Shown piece after piece: positions 35,276 to 44,009 of a DNA stretch of 64,000 nucleotides. The stretch covers positions 1 through 64,000 of the forward strand of contig JAAHFN010000029.1 of the NCBI GenBank assembly GCA_010672965.1, read 5' to 3'. This stretch comes from Oscillatoria sp. SIO1A7. Its GTDB lineage: Bacteria > Cyanobacteriota > Cyanobacteriia > Cyanobacteriales > Laspinemataceae. The position numbers were made by a program, and so were the translations under genes. The first letter of the stretch is position 1. Every line of letters begins with the position of its first letter. The notes under the pieces were generated by a model, which saw only the letters and a list, made by a program, of their open reading frames with translations, was not told where the DNA came from and made no database searches.

Positions 35276-35573
35276 TTTTAAAGGATTTTCTCACAAGAGA
35301 CTCATAGTATTATTCATTGTGCCGTAACTGGCAATTTATTGCAAATTCTATCAATCCCTCAATTTTCCCTGGGTTTCCAGATCGGCAGGAAAATCTTCAA
35401 GGTTGTAATTATGAGCAAGTAGGGGTGAACGTCCGTTCACCCCTACCGTTGCTGGCAATTTATGCTGGCAATTTAATGTTCGCGCCTATGCAGGCAATAT
35501 TAATGCGTAGGAACTTATCCACCAAACGGCCAGCAACCGAGAGAGAGGCAAAGTCCCTGGGGCTCCGATCTGC
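35276..35573. other. Intergenic region with an AGGGGTGAACG palindrome
   Basis: The palindrome TAGGGGTGAACGTCCGTTCACCCCTA at about 35420-35446 is of the same build as the cores of family A elements but lacks their ends. No gene is seen. Confidence 0.5.
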
Positions 35574-37424
35574 TTACAGACCCTCGACCATCAATCGTGT
35601 ATCGGGTAATGCACTGAGGTAAGGCAGTAGCCGATCGGAATTTGCCAAACGGCTAATCGCATTGAGAGCTGAGGCAATTGCTCCTTCCTGCCAGCCCGGT
35701 AAAGACGAAACTTGATCGCCGACGATGAAGAAGCGGGGATTTGGGGAGCCGTTGACCCCAGTACCCTGAACGATATTGTTGTAGTGTATGACACTGTCTT
35801 GGACGTTTTGCCACTGAGCCCAACCACCTTTAATGTATGGCATATTTTGCCAAGCGATCGCGACCCCGCATTGGAGACCTTCTGCAAATTCTGTGCCAAA
35901 CAGGGCTGCCCCTTCCCGAGCTTTTTCTAGCCTTTCTTGAACGGACATACGACCATATTCAACAGCATCCGTTCCGAAATTATAGGCTCCAGTTAACACA
36001 CCTTTTCGATCGTGATAGGCATTAGAAGGATACCAAATCTGAGTGATAGGGTTGTCAGTCCATGATATGCCCCCATAGATAGGGACAACACCCACCTCAG
36101 ATTTATCAGCAGTTAGCACGGAGTTACCAACTTCATCCGTGCAAGTCTTGAGGGGTTTCCCTTGCCACAGAGAGCGATCTGCCTGCCAACCGACCTTAGT
36201 GGTGCATGCTAGAAATCGCTTGGTCTCCTCAGGATTTTTCTGGGCTTTATAGACAGCTTGGAGCGCCTGCTTGAAGGGTTCAGAGAAACCTTCGCTTTGG
36301 CTGACGGTTTGCAAATTGGGTGCCAGGATGTTTTCCAAAAAGGGAATGGCAGCATTACAAAAGCAATAGTCCGCCTCAAAGAGCTTACCAGCGGCTTCAA
36401 TTACGAACTTATCGTTCTTATAATCTATACTGCTGACGGGGCTATTGAGATGCACAACACCACCCCGAGCCGCAACTTGCTGAGCAAAGGCGTGCTGAAC
36501 CCGATCCATGCCCCCGACAGGCTGGAAAAGGGTCGGTTGCCAGAGAAAATCAACAGGTTGATAGAAGCGGGTCTTTTTCCAAAATTCCGATGCTAGCAAT
36601 TCCTCCAGTTGAAACGCTGGGGCGATTTTACCAGGACGAACCCCTGGCAACTCAGTAAAACCTGCACGATCGGAAGCATACTCATTGTCGTCTTGCCCAG
36701 GTTTGCTAGTTCCGACAACATACTCTCCCTCTCGCTTCCCCTCTGGGATCAGATCGCCAAAAGTCACCATCAGCGATTTCAGTTGCTCCACCCGCTCTGC
36801 TTGGTTCTCGCAGTGTCCAAGCAATAGCTCCGCGTTTTGGAAAACCATTTGGGAGATCCAGCCCCGCGTGTTATGCTCCAGGTGACGGTAAACAGCCGGG
36901 TTATTCCCCTCAGGACCATCGGACATTTGGACTAGGTTAGCGCCACTGTTCATGACATAAACCTCCACTGGAACTCCGAAGCGCCGCAGGTAATCCAGGA
37001 GGAGTTTGTGGCTGGAAGGGATGCGTCCTGGTCCCGCGTTGAGGTAAGGCTCGCTGTCGCCAAGAGGACGATCGAACCGTACGACTTGCGTCTCGCCAAG
37101 ATGACTACAAAGATTGCTATTCTTGTCTTCGGTCAAGGTATCGCCAGTTCGTAGGGTCAAGCAACGTCCTCCGGTACGATCTCGGGCCTCCAGCACGGTG
37201 ACTTTGACATCACTGTTGCGGTCGAGGATCTCGAAAGCAGTGGTCAGTCCACCAACTCCAGAACCAATGACCACAACATGTTTGCCGTTGAGACTGTTTG
37301 GCTCGAGCGTGTGGGTGTCATAGGTAACCTGCATCTGCTCGTTGGTGGCGCGATCCAGAGCCGCCCAGGTCCGGGCAGAGCGGAAGCGTTGTAAATACTC
37401 GCGACGACTGATAGATTCAGGCAT
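35574..37424 (-). CDS. Flavin amine oxidase, L-amino acid oxidase-like
   Basis: The protein has 616 residues. The FAD motif VVVIGSGVGGLTTAFEIL lies at about 49-66, followed by VTVLEARDRTGGRCLTLR. NAGPGRIPSSHKLLLDYLRR occupies the place of the GGMRIP flavin-contact segment of L-amino acid oxidases. The C-terminal FAD motif FIVGDQVSSLPGWQEGAI is present. The enzyme probably oxidises an amino acid or amine with release of peroxide and ammonia. No signal peptide is evident; SRREYL near residue 5 resembles part of a twin-arginine motif but no hydrophobic segment follows. Two small co-directional frames lie upstream within 330 bp. Confidence 0.85.
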   Translation of the reverse strand: MPESISRREYLQRFRSARTWAALDRATNEQMQVTYDTHTLEPNSLNGKHVVVIGSGVGGLTTAFEILDRNSDVKVTVLEARDRTGGRCLTLRTGDTLTEDKNSNLCSHLGETQVVRFDRPLGDSEPYLNAGPGRIPSSHKLLLDYLRRFGVPVEVYVMNSGANLVQMSDGPEGNNPAVYRHLEHNTRGWISQMVFQNAELLLGHCENQAERVEQLKSLMVTFGDLIPEGKREGEYVVGTSKPGQDDNEYASDRAGFTELPGVRPGKIAPAFQLEELLASEFWKKTRFYQPVDFLWQPTLFQPVGGMDRVQHAFAQQVAARGGVVHLNSPVSSIDYKNDKFVIEAAGKLFEADYCFCNAAIPFLENILAPNLQTVSQSEGFSEPFKQALQAVYKAQKNPEETKRFLACTTKVGWQADRSLWQGKPLKTCTDEVGNSVLTADKSEVGVVPIYGGISWTDNPITQIWYPSNAYHDRKGVLTGAYNFGTDAVEYGRMSVQERLEKAREGAALFGTEFAEGLQCGVAIAWQNMPYIKGGWAQWQNVQDSVIHYNNIVQGTGVNGSPNPRFFIVGDQVSSLPGWQEGAIASALNAISRLANSDRLLPYLSALPDTRLMVEGL

Positions 37425-37445
37425 AGATAACTTATAACTTGATTA

Positions 37446-37541
37446 TTAGACTTCTCCAAAATACCAAATTTCACTAAGGTTTGACAACCTTTTCTGGATA
37501 TATCTATTCGTAAGACGTGCTGAGAGGGATTTTTCTGACAT
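37446..37541 (-). CDS. Possible 31-residue leader peptide
   Basis: An ATG at 37541 gives MSEKSLSARLTNRYIQKRL then SNLSEIWYFGEV and a double stop, 21 bp before the amine oxidase ATG. Only a weak GAGA precedes it. It may be a leader, a remnant or chance. Confidence 0.25.
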   Translation of the reverse strand: MSEKSLSARLTNRYIQKRLSNLSEIWYFGEV

Positions 37542-37560
37542 TTTTTTCTCGGATATGCAC

Positions 37561-37746
37561 TTAGTAACCTGGCTGTAAGGCTTGCAGGGTCAGGGTTGGC
37601 TCTCCGCCGTGACATTTTTTGGAAGAGTCGCTCCAAGCGAAATAGGGGCCAAGGGCAGGGCAGCAACCGTTGCCAGACGGTAGTTCTTGGGTCGGAAAAC
37701 TGTCATAACGAGGCTTACAAGAATTCACTCTCGTTAAGTTACCCAT
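37561..37746 (-). CDS. Small cysteine-containing protein upstream of the amine oxidase
   Basis: A 61-residue frame starts MGNLTRVNSCKPRYD, contains GNGCCPALGPYFAW and SKKCHGGEP, and ends LQALQPGY. Four cysteines lie at 10, 28, 29 and 45. AGGAAG is placed eight bases before the ATG, a good ribosome binding site, and the region is free of the repeats that fill most other gaps here. There is no membrane helix or signal peptide. It could be a metal- or disulfide-stabilised partner of the oxidase or a peptide precursor, but no family is recognised. Confidence 0.5.
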   Translation of the reverse strand: MGNLTRVNSCKPRYDSFPTQELPSGNGCCPALGPYFAWSDSSKKCHGGEPTLTLQALQPGY

Positions 37747-37887
37747 CCAATTCTTCCTAGCCCTACAACTTGCTTGGCTTGCTTTGTTGTTCTAGATCGC
37801 TCCCGCGAAAACCTACTAAACGAGATCGCCTCCCGGTGGACAAAAACTAACGACAGCGACCAAAATTAAAAACTCAAAACTCAAAAC

Positions 37888-40101
37888 TCAAAACTTTCTA
37901 CTAATCCGAGTCGGTAACTCCGCAGAGGAGTTTCGATCGCCAATTTCGCTGGGTTGTAGCTCTGGAGGAATATCCGATCGCGGCACCTCGAAGAAGGCCA
38001 ACTCTTCCTCTTCCTCGTCGGGCTGTTCGACAGAAAGATCTGCGCCGTTGACTACCGCTCCTAAGAGTTGGGTATCTTCGTCCTCTCTCAAAGGCACGAC
38101 ATACTCGGTCAAGAGGCCGCCTTGGGTATAGCCCGGGCGGGTAACAATAATGATGCCATCGCTATAAGGTTCTAGAGCCAAAGCATCATTGCAGCGGCTT
38201 AGGGCTGGACTGTCCACTATTACCAAGTCAAAACGACGAGAAACATTTTCCAGCAAGCGATGCATTTCGCTAGATTCTAGTACAGCAGCGCTGTTTTTCA
38301 GAGGCCCGGGACTGGGCAGAATGTAGAGGTTTTCTACTTGAGGAACCAGGCGAATAGAATGGCTCAATTGGCCGTAATATTGCAAGGGTTCTACAATGGA
38401 TTCTGTATCCGTAGCTAAATTCAGGGAGCGAGCCTCAGAGGGCGATCGCAAATCCGCTTCTAAAATTAAAGCGCGCTTGCCCGCCCTTGCCGCTGCGATC
38501 GCTAAATTATAACTGCAAAAACTCTTCCCTTCCCCGCGCCCAACGCTAGTAAATAGCAAAACTTTCGGCGGCCTTTCCCCCAGGCGAAGCAACCGGGTGC
38601 GCAGCAGTTCGTAATACTCTAGATAGGGCGAGTGCGGGTCTAGGATTAGGGGCATCTTGTCCCTCTCTTCCAAAGAGTTCCACACCTCCGGCAATACACC
38701 GAGGATGCGCACGTCCTGACCCTGGAGCGCGCCTCGCACCTCTTCCATCGTATAGAATTTCCCTTCTAAGAAAGAGAGAATCAATATCAACGCACCGCCC
38801 ACTCCGATTCCGCTCAATCCGCCCAAGACTAAAGTCAGAATTGGGTTTTGGGACTCCGGTACTTGTTCGCTAATATAGCTTGGTGCCCCCGGCCTCAAGC
38901 TGCTAGCAATTTCCGTCCGAGCCAATTTCGCATCTTCTAAGGCTCCTTGTATTTTTTGGGTCAAATCCTGATAAAAGGCCACTCGCTGCTGCAGTTTCTC
39001 CTGCTCCACCTGCAAGTTCGGAGAATCGCGATACTGTTGCATGAGTTCCCGTTCGCTTTTGATGACCGTATTTAATTGCTGTTGCAGGCTATCTCGCTCG
39101 GTTTTTAAAGCAATGAGCGTCTGTGCCATCTGCTGTCGTGCCAAATCTAGATTGCTATCTTGGCGAATTTTGGTACTATTCAACAGCGGTGCCGCAACAT
39201 TATTGCCGCCGATTACCTCGGCAGCTCGCTTCTGGATTAACTCGTCATAAGATTCTTGCTGCTTTCTCAGCTCTATCATCTGGGGGTGCGCGGGGCGAAA
39301 GTCTTTGCTGAGAAATTCTATCTGAGTTTCTACTTGATTGAGAGCCGCTCGCAGTTGGGCAATAATCGGATCGGCACTAAGCGCTTGGGAGACATAGGCT
39401 TCGTCTGCGGTCAATCCCAAGCGCGCTTCCCAACTTCTGATTTGGGCATCTACTCCTTCCAAGCCCAGGCGAATCTGCCTTTGTTGGTTTTGGCTTTCGC
39501 CGATCGCCACCAACAAATTCCCACTCTGGACTGCCACGATCGCCGCTCCATTGTCCAGCAGATATTTTTCTAATTCATCTTGTACCTCTTTAAGTTGCTC
39601 CTGTGCCTGGATCAACCGCTTTTCGTTATTCTCGATCACTAACTTCAATCGAGTCTCGTTGATCAGCTTGCTCTGCTCTATCATCGTTTGTGCTAGCAGA
39701 GCCATCGCCTTCTGGGCCTTCTCTGCCGTTTCTCCGCGATCGTAATAAAGCTTCAACCCCGGCTGCTCCCCTTCCCCAGTCGGTCTCACGGTTACTTGTC
39801 TTGCTACTTCCCTTGGCTGAGAACCGATTTCCTTCGCCAACAATTCAATAACGTTATCCGCCAGCAATACGTCCTTCCCCAGATTCCGTCCCTGCTCTAG
39901 AATCTGACGGCTGGTTTCGGAAAACGTCGCCGGTTGCGATGCGTAATTGAGAAAGCCTCTACTGTTGTAGGTAGTCTTCGGATCTTCTGTGGAAATTGCC
40001 ACGAAGCCCGACGCTCCCAAAATTAGGATGAAAGCAGCCAATCCAAACCATTTATATTTTTCAAAAGCGATCGAATAGCGCTTGACAATAGGAGGAGCCA
40101 T
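37888..40101 (-). CDS. Wzc/GumC-like polysaccharide co-polymerase with C-terminal ATPase
   Basis: The 737-residue inner-membrane protein has a first membrane helix at about 15-34, a long coiled-coil periplasmic part (about 115-400, with RQQMAQTLIALKTERDSLQQ), a second helix near 425-448, and a cytoplasmic BY-kinase-like ATPase domain. Walker A is SVGRGEGKSFCSYNL, Walker A' is LILEADLRSP and Walker B is LVIVDSPALS. The C-terminus is acidic and lacks a tyrosine cluster, so autophosphorylation as in Wzc is uncertain. Together with the SLBB protein upstream it would control chain length and export of an extracellular polysaccharide. Confidence 0.9.
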   Translation of the reverse strand: MAPPIVKRYSIAFEKYKWFGLAAFILILGASGFVAISTEDPKTTYNSRGFLNYASQPATFSETSRQILEQGRNLGKDVLLADNVIELLAKEIGSQPREVARQVTVRPTGEGEQPGLKLYYDRGETAEKAQKAMALLAQTMIEQSKLINETRLKLVIENNEKRLIQAQEQLKEVQDELEKYLLDNGAAIVAVQSGNLLVAIGESQNQQRQIRLGLEGVDAQIRSWEARLGLTADEAYVSQALSADPIIAQLRAALNQVETQIEFLSKDFRPAHPQMIELRKQQESYDELIQKRAAEVIGGNNVAAPLLNSTKIRQDSNLDLARQQMAQTLIALKTERDSLQQQLNTVIKSERELMQQYRDSPNLQVEQEKLQQRVAFYQDLTQKIQGALEDAKLARTEIASSLRPGAPSYISEQVPESQNPILTLVLGGLSGIGVGGALILILSFLEGKFYTMEEVRGALQGQDVRILGVLPEVWNSLEERDKMPLILDPHSPYLEYYELLRTRLLRLGERPPKVLLFTSVGRGEGKSFCSYNLAIAAARAGKRALILEADLRSPSEARSLNLATDTESIVEPLQYYGQLSHSIRLVPQVENLYILPSPGPLKNSAAVLESSEMHRLLENVSRRFDLVIVDSPALSRCNDALALEPYSDGIIIVTRPGYTQGGLLTEYVVPLREDEDTQLLGAVVNGADLSVEQPDEEEEELAFFEVPRSDIPPELQPSEIGDRNSSAELPTRISRKF

Positions 40102-40295
40102 AGGAAATGGGAGAGTTTTGAGTTTTGAGTTTTGAGCTTTGAGCCTTTATTTTTGAGCTTTGAGCCTTTATTTTTGAGCTTTGAGCTTTGAGCCTTTATT
40201 TTTGAGCTTTGTTGTTTTTGACGTTTAGGTTTTAACTTTTGACTTTTGACTTTTGACTCTTTAATTTAAAATTTAAAACTTAAAACTTAAACCTT
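40102..40295. repeat. TTTGAGCTTTGAGCCTTTATT tandem repeats
   Basis: Several copies of TTTGAGCTTTGAG and CCTTTATTTT, with TTTTGACTTTTGAC and AAAACTTAAA, fill the spacer between the SLBB and Wzc-like genes. The pieces can pair to form hairpins in the mRNA. Confidence 0.8.
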
Positions 40296-43151
40296 TCAAG
40301 GGTTGTTTCCCGGGCCAAAGAGAGCGTCAGCACTATCTCTTAATTGATCGAAGAAGAGCAGGAAGCCCAAAATATCCCGGAAAGGCTGAGTAAAGCTACT
40401 CAGAGAATTAGTTATCTTGCTGGTCAGATTCCTTCCTATGATAATAACATCGTTATTTTGGAGAGGGACATTTTGGGAAATATCCCCGAGCATCAGTTCT
40501 TTGGCGTCAATTTTGCGAGAGACTGCTTTCCCTTGCAGGGGGTCGAACCGAACCAGGACAATATCTCGCAGATCTGCTTCACCGATGGGAATGATAGGGA
40601 GAATATCGGCAAAGGTACTCCCGCTTCGCAAGGGCACGGGTCTGACGTTTTGCCCGGGATGGCTCACAATCCTGACTGATATTTCCTGCTGAGCCAGACG
40701 GGAGCGAGCAACTAGCAAGCGATCGTAATCGTCGTCGGTGCCCGGTATTATTTTGGGCACGAATACCACATCCCCATCGCCCAGACGCAGGTCCGGCAGT
40801 CCCGCTCCGGTTTGCAGGGGGGTAAACAAGTCAACGATTTCCTCGCTTACGGTGCCATCTTCCTGAGTTCGGCGCACCCGCACCGATCGCAGGTCTGCTT
40901 CTGAGGTAATTCCACCAGCTATCAGCAAAGAACTAGCTAAAGGACGCGGCGAGGGAGGTAGCTCCTGCAACCCGGGCTGAGCCACTTCTCCGATAACTGA
41001 TATCTGCACTGGTACTTGCGAAGCTAGACTAGAGCGGCTCACCAGAGCGCTATCGTAATTCTCTTCATCCGTTAAACTTAGTTTGGGGACGAACAATACA
41101 TCCCCATTGGCTAGGGTTAAATCTGGCAGTTCGCCATTATTAGTTAGAGGTGTATAGAGATCGACGATTTCTTCGCTCGTCCTACCATCGCTCATTTGGC
41201 GGCGTACTTGCACTCGTCGCAGGTCGGCAGCCGGACCAGCACCCCCGGCACTTAGCAGAGCATCGGCGATCGGTCGCTCCGAGGGCGGCAGGACATAGAA
41301 ACCCGGCCTGGCCACTTGTCCCAGCACAGAGATATTTACGGGTTGCTGAGCCGAAAGGCTAGAGCGGCGAACTATAGTTGTATCGTAATTCTTTTCATCG
41401 ATTGAACTTAATTTGGGGACGAACAGCACATCTCCATTGGCCAAAGTCACATTTGGCAGTTCGCCATTATTAGTTAGAGGCGTATAGAGATCGACGATTT
41501 CTTGGTTGGTCGTGCCATCGCTCATTTGGCGGCGTACCCGTACCCGTCGCAGGTCGGCATCTGGAGCCGCACCCCCGGCACTTCGCAAGGCATCGGCGAT
41601 CGGTCGCTCCGAGGGCGGCAGGTTATAGAAACCGGGCTGAGTTACTTGTCCCAATACCGAGATAGTTACGGGTTCCCGAGCTGAGAGGTTAGAGCGACGA
41701 ACTATAGCGCTATCGTAGTTACCTTGGGGAGTTAGTTCCAGCTCCGGCACGAACACGATATCCCCATTACCGAGGCGGATGTTGGGCAGAGAACTGCCAG
41801 TTTCTAGGGAGGTTACGAGATCGACAATAATCGGCTGGCTAAGAGTTCCATCGCTGTTTAAGCGACAAACCCGAACCCTACGCAGGTCTGCAGAGGAGGT
41901 GGCTCTGCCAGCGATCGCCAGGGCATCGGCAATGGGCTGGGGGGAAGGCTGCAGGTTGTAGAATCCGGGCTGAAGCACTTCTCCCAATACCGAGATGTTC
42001 GCGGGTTGCTGACCAACTAGGGTAGAGCGAGTCACAATGGGATTTTCTTGAGTTAGCGATCGCCTCGGCACGAACAGAACATCCCCATCCTCTAGGGGAA
42101 AATTGGGTAAAGGCGCGCCAGCCACCAGAGGGCTTTGCAGGTCAACCCGCTCCTCCGCGATCGAGCCGTCTTCTCCCCTCCAGCGCACCCGCACGTTGCG
42201 CAGGTCTGCTGTAGAACTAGCTCCACCAGCTATGTTAAGCGCCTCCGAAAAACCATCGGCTTGTCCCGATATAATATAGTATCCCGGCCTTGCCACCTCT
42301 CCGGTAACGGTAATCCTAATCGGTCGCTGTTGCAGCAGTTGGATGCGGACAAATGGATCTTGGACAAATACATTTAAGCGAGACTGGATGAGGACTCGGG
42401 CTTCTTCTAAAGTCAGCCCCTCAATTGTCAATGCTCCCAACAACGGCATGACGATACTGCCTTCTGGGTTAATTGCTCCGTTGAATCCCAGGTTGGGAAA
42501 GCGCTGTACTTCTACAAAAATCCCGTCGCCTGGACCTAGCCGGTAGCGTCTCAACTTGCTGGAACTGCGCCTATTGGAGGCTGGTATCGGACTTATCGAA
42601 GCTTGGGGAGTTCTGGGGATATTGCTGGCGGATTCTCTAGGGAGATTTCTGGGGAAATCGGGTTGCTGGTTGCCAGCGGTACAAGAGAGATCGTCATCTC
42701 GGTTTCGTCTTTGGGTGCGCTCCAAAAAGCGCAACCGTTCGCTTGGCTGTTGCCTCGGCTCCAAAAACCTTAGCTGCTGAGCCTGTTGCCCGGGGAGCAT
42801 TTCACTTTTGTAACGGGGCAGCCCGGAGGGCTTTGTTTGTGTAGCCGCGCCTTTAGGCGTCAGGCGGATAGATACGAAATTGAAATGCTCCCGTTGCCTG
42901 AGTTCTGGTTGCCCGAGTTTTGGTTGCCCGAGTTCTGGTTGCCCGAGTTTTGGTTGCCCGAGTTTTGGTTGCCCGAGTTCTTGTTGCCAAGGCTGCCTAT
43001 TGCTGCTACTGACTATTTCCGGAGCGGCCAGGACAGGTCGAACCACTCCTATATATAAGGGTGTTATATATAGGAGTGACGAGCTATATAGTCCCAGTCG
43101 GGATAGACTTTGGATAATTAGCCCAGTTGTTCGCTTCGGCAGTTTAGACAT
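40296..43151 (-). CDS. Polysaccharide export protein with multiple SLBB domains
   Basis: The 951-residue outer-membrane or periplasmic export protein is of Wza type. An N-terminal signal-like helix (about 18-43, ending VLAAPE) is followed by a low-complexity QPKLGQPELG repeat and a segment derived from a mobile element (about 87-120). A Poly_export domain (YRLGPGDGIFVEVQRFPNLG) at about 205-285 is followed by six SLBB-type domains, each starting like ISVLGQVTQPGFYNLPP. Domains 3 and 4 are nearly identical in protein and DNA. Wza proteins usually have two or three SLBB domains, so this one is long. It lies directly upstream of the Wzc-like gene. Confidence 0.88.
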   Translation of the reverse strand: MSKLPKRTTGLIIQSLSRLGLYSSSLLYITPLYIGVVRPVLAAPEIVSSSNRQPWQQELGQPKLGQPKLGQPELGQPKLGQPELRQREHFNFVSIRLTPKGAATQTKPSGLPRYKSEMLPGQQAQQLRFLEPRQQPSERLRFLERTQRRNRDDDLSCTAGNQQPDFPRNLPRESASNIPRTPQASISPIPASNRRSSSKLRRYRLGPGDGIFVEVQRFPNLGFNGAINPEGSIVMPLLGALTIEGLTLEEARVLIQSRLNVFVQDPFVRIQLLQQRPIRITVTGEVARPGYYIISGQADGFSEALNIAGGASSTADLRNVRVRWRGEDGSIAEERVDLQSPLVAGAPLPNFPLEDGDVLFVPRRSLTQENPIVTRSTLVGQQPANISVLGEVLQPGFYNLQPSPQPIADALAIAGRATSSADLRRVRVCRLNSDGTLSQPIIVDLVTSLETGSSLPNIRLGNGDIVFVPELELTPQGNYDSAIVRRSNLSAREPVTISVLGQVTQPGFYNLPPSERPIADALRSAGGAAPDADLRRVRVRRQMSDGTTNQEIVDLYTPLTNNGELPNVTLANGDVLFVPKLSSIDEKNYDTTIVRRSSLSAQQPVNISVLGQVARPGFYVLPPSERPIADALLSAGGAGPAADLRRVQVRRQMSDGRTSEEIVDLYTPLTNNGELPDLTLANGDVLFVPKLSLTDEENYDSALVSRSSLASQVPVQISVIGEVAQPGLQELPPSPRPLASSLLIAGGITSEADLRSVRVRRTQEDGTVSEEIVDLFTPLQTGAGLPDLRLGDGDVVFVPKIIPGTDDDYDRLLVARSRLAQQEISVRIVSHPGQNVRPVPLRSGSTFADILPIIPIGEADLRDIVLVRFDPLQGKAVSRKIDAKELMLGDISQNVPLQNNDVIIIGRNLTSKITNSLSSFTQPFRDILGFLLFFDQLRDSADALFGPGNNP
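42793..42892. mobile_element. Family C MITE translated within the SLBB export gene
   Basis: 100 bp, ends GGGAGCATTTCACTTTTG and GAAATTGAAATGCTCCC, with interior GGGCTTTGTTTGTGTAGCCGCGCC. The flanks GTTGCCCG and GTTGCCTG fit an 8-bp duplication (seven of eight), though the local sequence is itself repetitive. Insertion plus duplication gives 108 bp, so the reading frame is kept and 36 codons are added. Confidence 0.85.
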
Positions 43152-43227
43152 AACAGCAGTTTATAATTTTCCCCACACCCCCACACCCCACACCGTAGGC
43201 AGCCCCACACCCCTAACTAACTATCGC

Positions 43228-43977
43228 TTACGGGTTTATTTTTAACGGGCCTGCCATTAAAGCTGCTTGAACGCTTTTGGCTAGAGATTCAGCTTCTGGC
43301 CTCATTTTTTCCAAATCCCCCAAAGGTTCCATTGGCATAATGATGCTTGCGGCGACCCAGGGAACGCGATCGCCCCGCAACTGGGATATGCGATCGCTCG
43401 CAAACCAACGACTCGGTGCAGAATGACCCCCATCGGGGAAGGCATACCACTGCAAAACTGCATAAGTTTGTTTGCCAGTCCAGCCGCGAAAGAAACGAGC
43501 TTCTACCCGAGCCGAAAAAGATGCATCCCCCTTTTTCCCAGCTTCATCCCCTTGTATATCGCCCGTCTCTACTATAAACCGAGATTTTCTCATTGAATCT
43601 ACGGTCCAGCGCCAATAGCCATTAATATCCATCCACTCTACCTGCGGTTGTTTCATCGGTCCGGTCTGAGCCAGCAACAGCAGCATCGCTTGAGTAGAGC
43701 CATCCTCTTTCTTCAAATCCTGACGCCACCAGGTATGGCCTCCCGTCGGCATTGGTCTGTCTCTAAGAGTCTTCCATCCCGGAAGGGTCAGCCCCGACTT
43801 CTGTAACTCTTTTAGCTCCTTTAGGGTTTTTAGATCCGGCGGAGCCATCCAAGGCCATTTTCCCGATATATAGCTTGGCATCGCCCCCACCCCCACCAGC
43901 ACTAGGCCGAACAGGAGCAAAAGGACTTGGGGTAGTGGTGGGTACTGCTTTAGTACCTTGTGCAGGGGCATAAGCAT
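43228..43977 (-). CDS. Exosortase-associated accessory protein (EpsI/cyanoexosortase-associated type)
   Basis: A 249-residue protein with one N-terminal membrane helix (about 15-36, PPLPQVLLLLFGLVLVG) and a body facing outward with GHTWWRQDLKK, YWRWTVDSMRKSRFIVETG and YAVLQWYAFPDG. It is encoded 32 bp after the exosortase gene in the same direction. Proteins in this position are the conserved accessory partners of cyanobacterial exosortases, similar in role to EpsI. Its biochemical function is not known. Confidence 0.8.
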   Translation of the reverse strand: MLMPLHKVLKQYPPLPQVLLLLFGLVLVGVGAMPSYISGKWPWMAPPDLKTLKELKELQKSGLTLPGWKTLRDRPMPTGGHTWWRQDLKKEDGSTQAMLLLLAQTGPMKQPQVEWMDINGYWRWTVDSMRKSRFIVETGDIQGDEAGKKGDASFSARVEARFFRGWTGKQTYAVLQWYAFPDGGHSAPSRWFASDRISQLRGDRVPWVAASIIMPMEPLGDLEKMRPEAESLAKSVQAALMAGPLKINP

Positions 43978-44009
43978 GGTTCGTTTTTATTTACTTTAAT
44001 AATCAACAA

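Noticed and set aside
37561-37746. Assignment of the small ORF as a RiPP precursor
   Set aside because: No radical SAM, lanthionine synthetase, YcaO or peptidase-transporter gene lies nearby; the oxidase alone does not support it.
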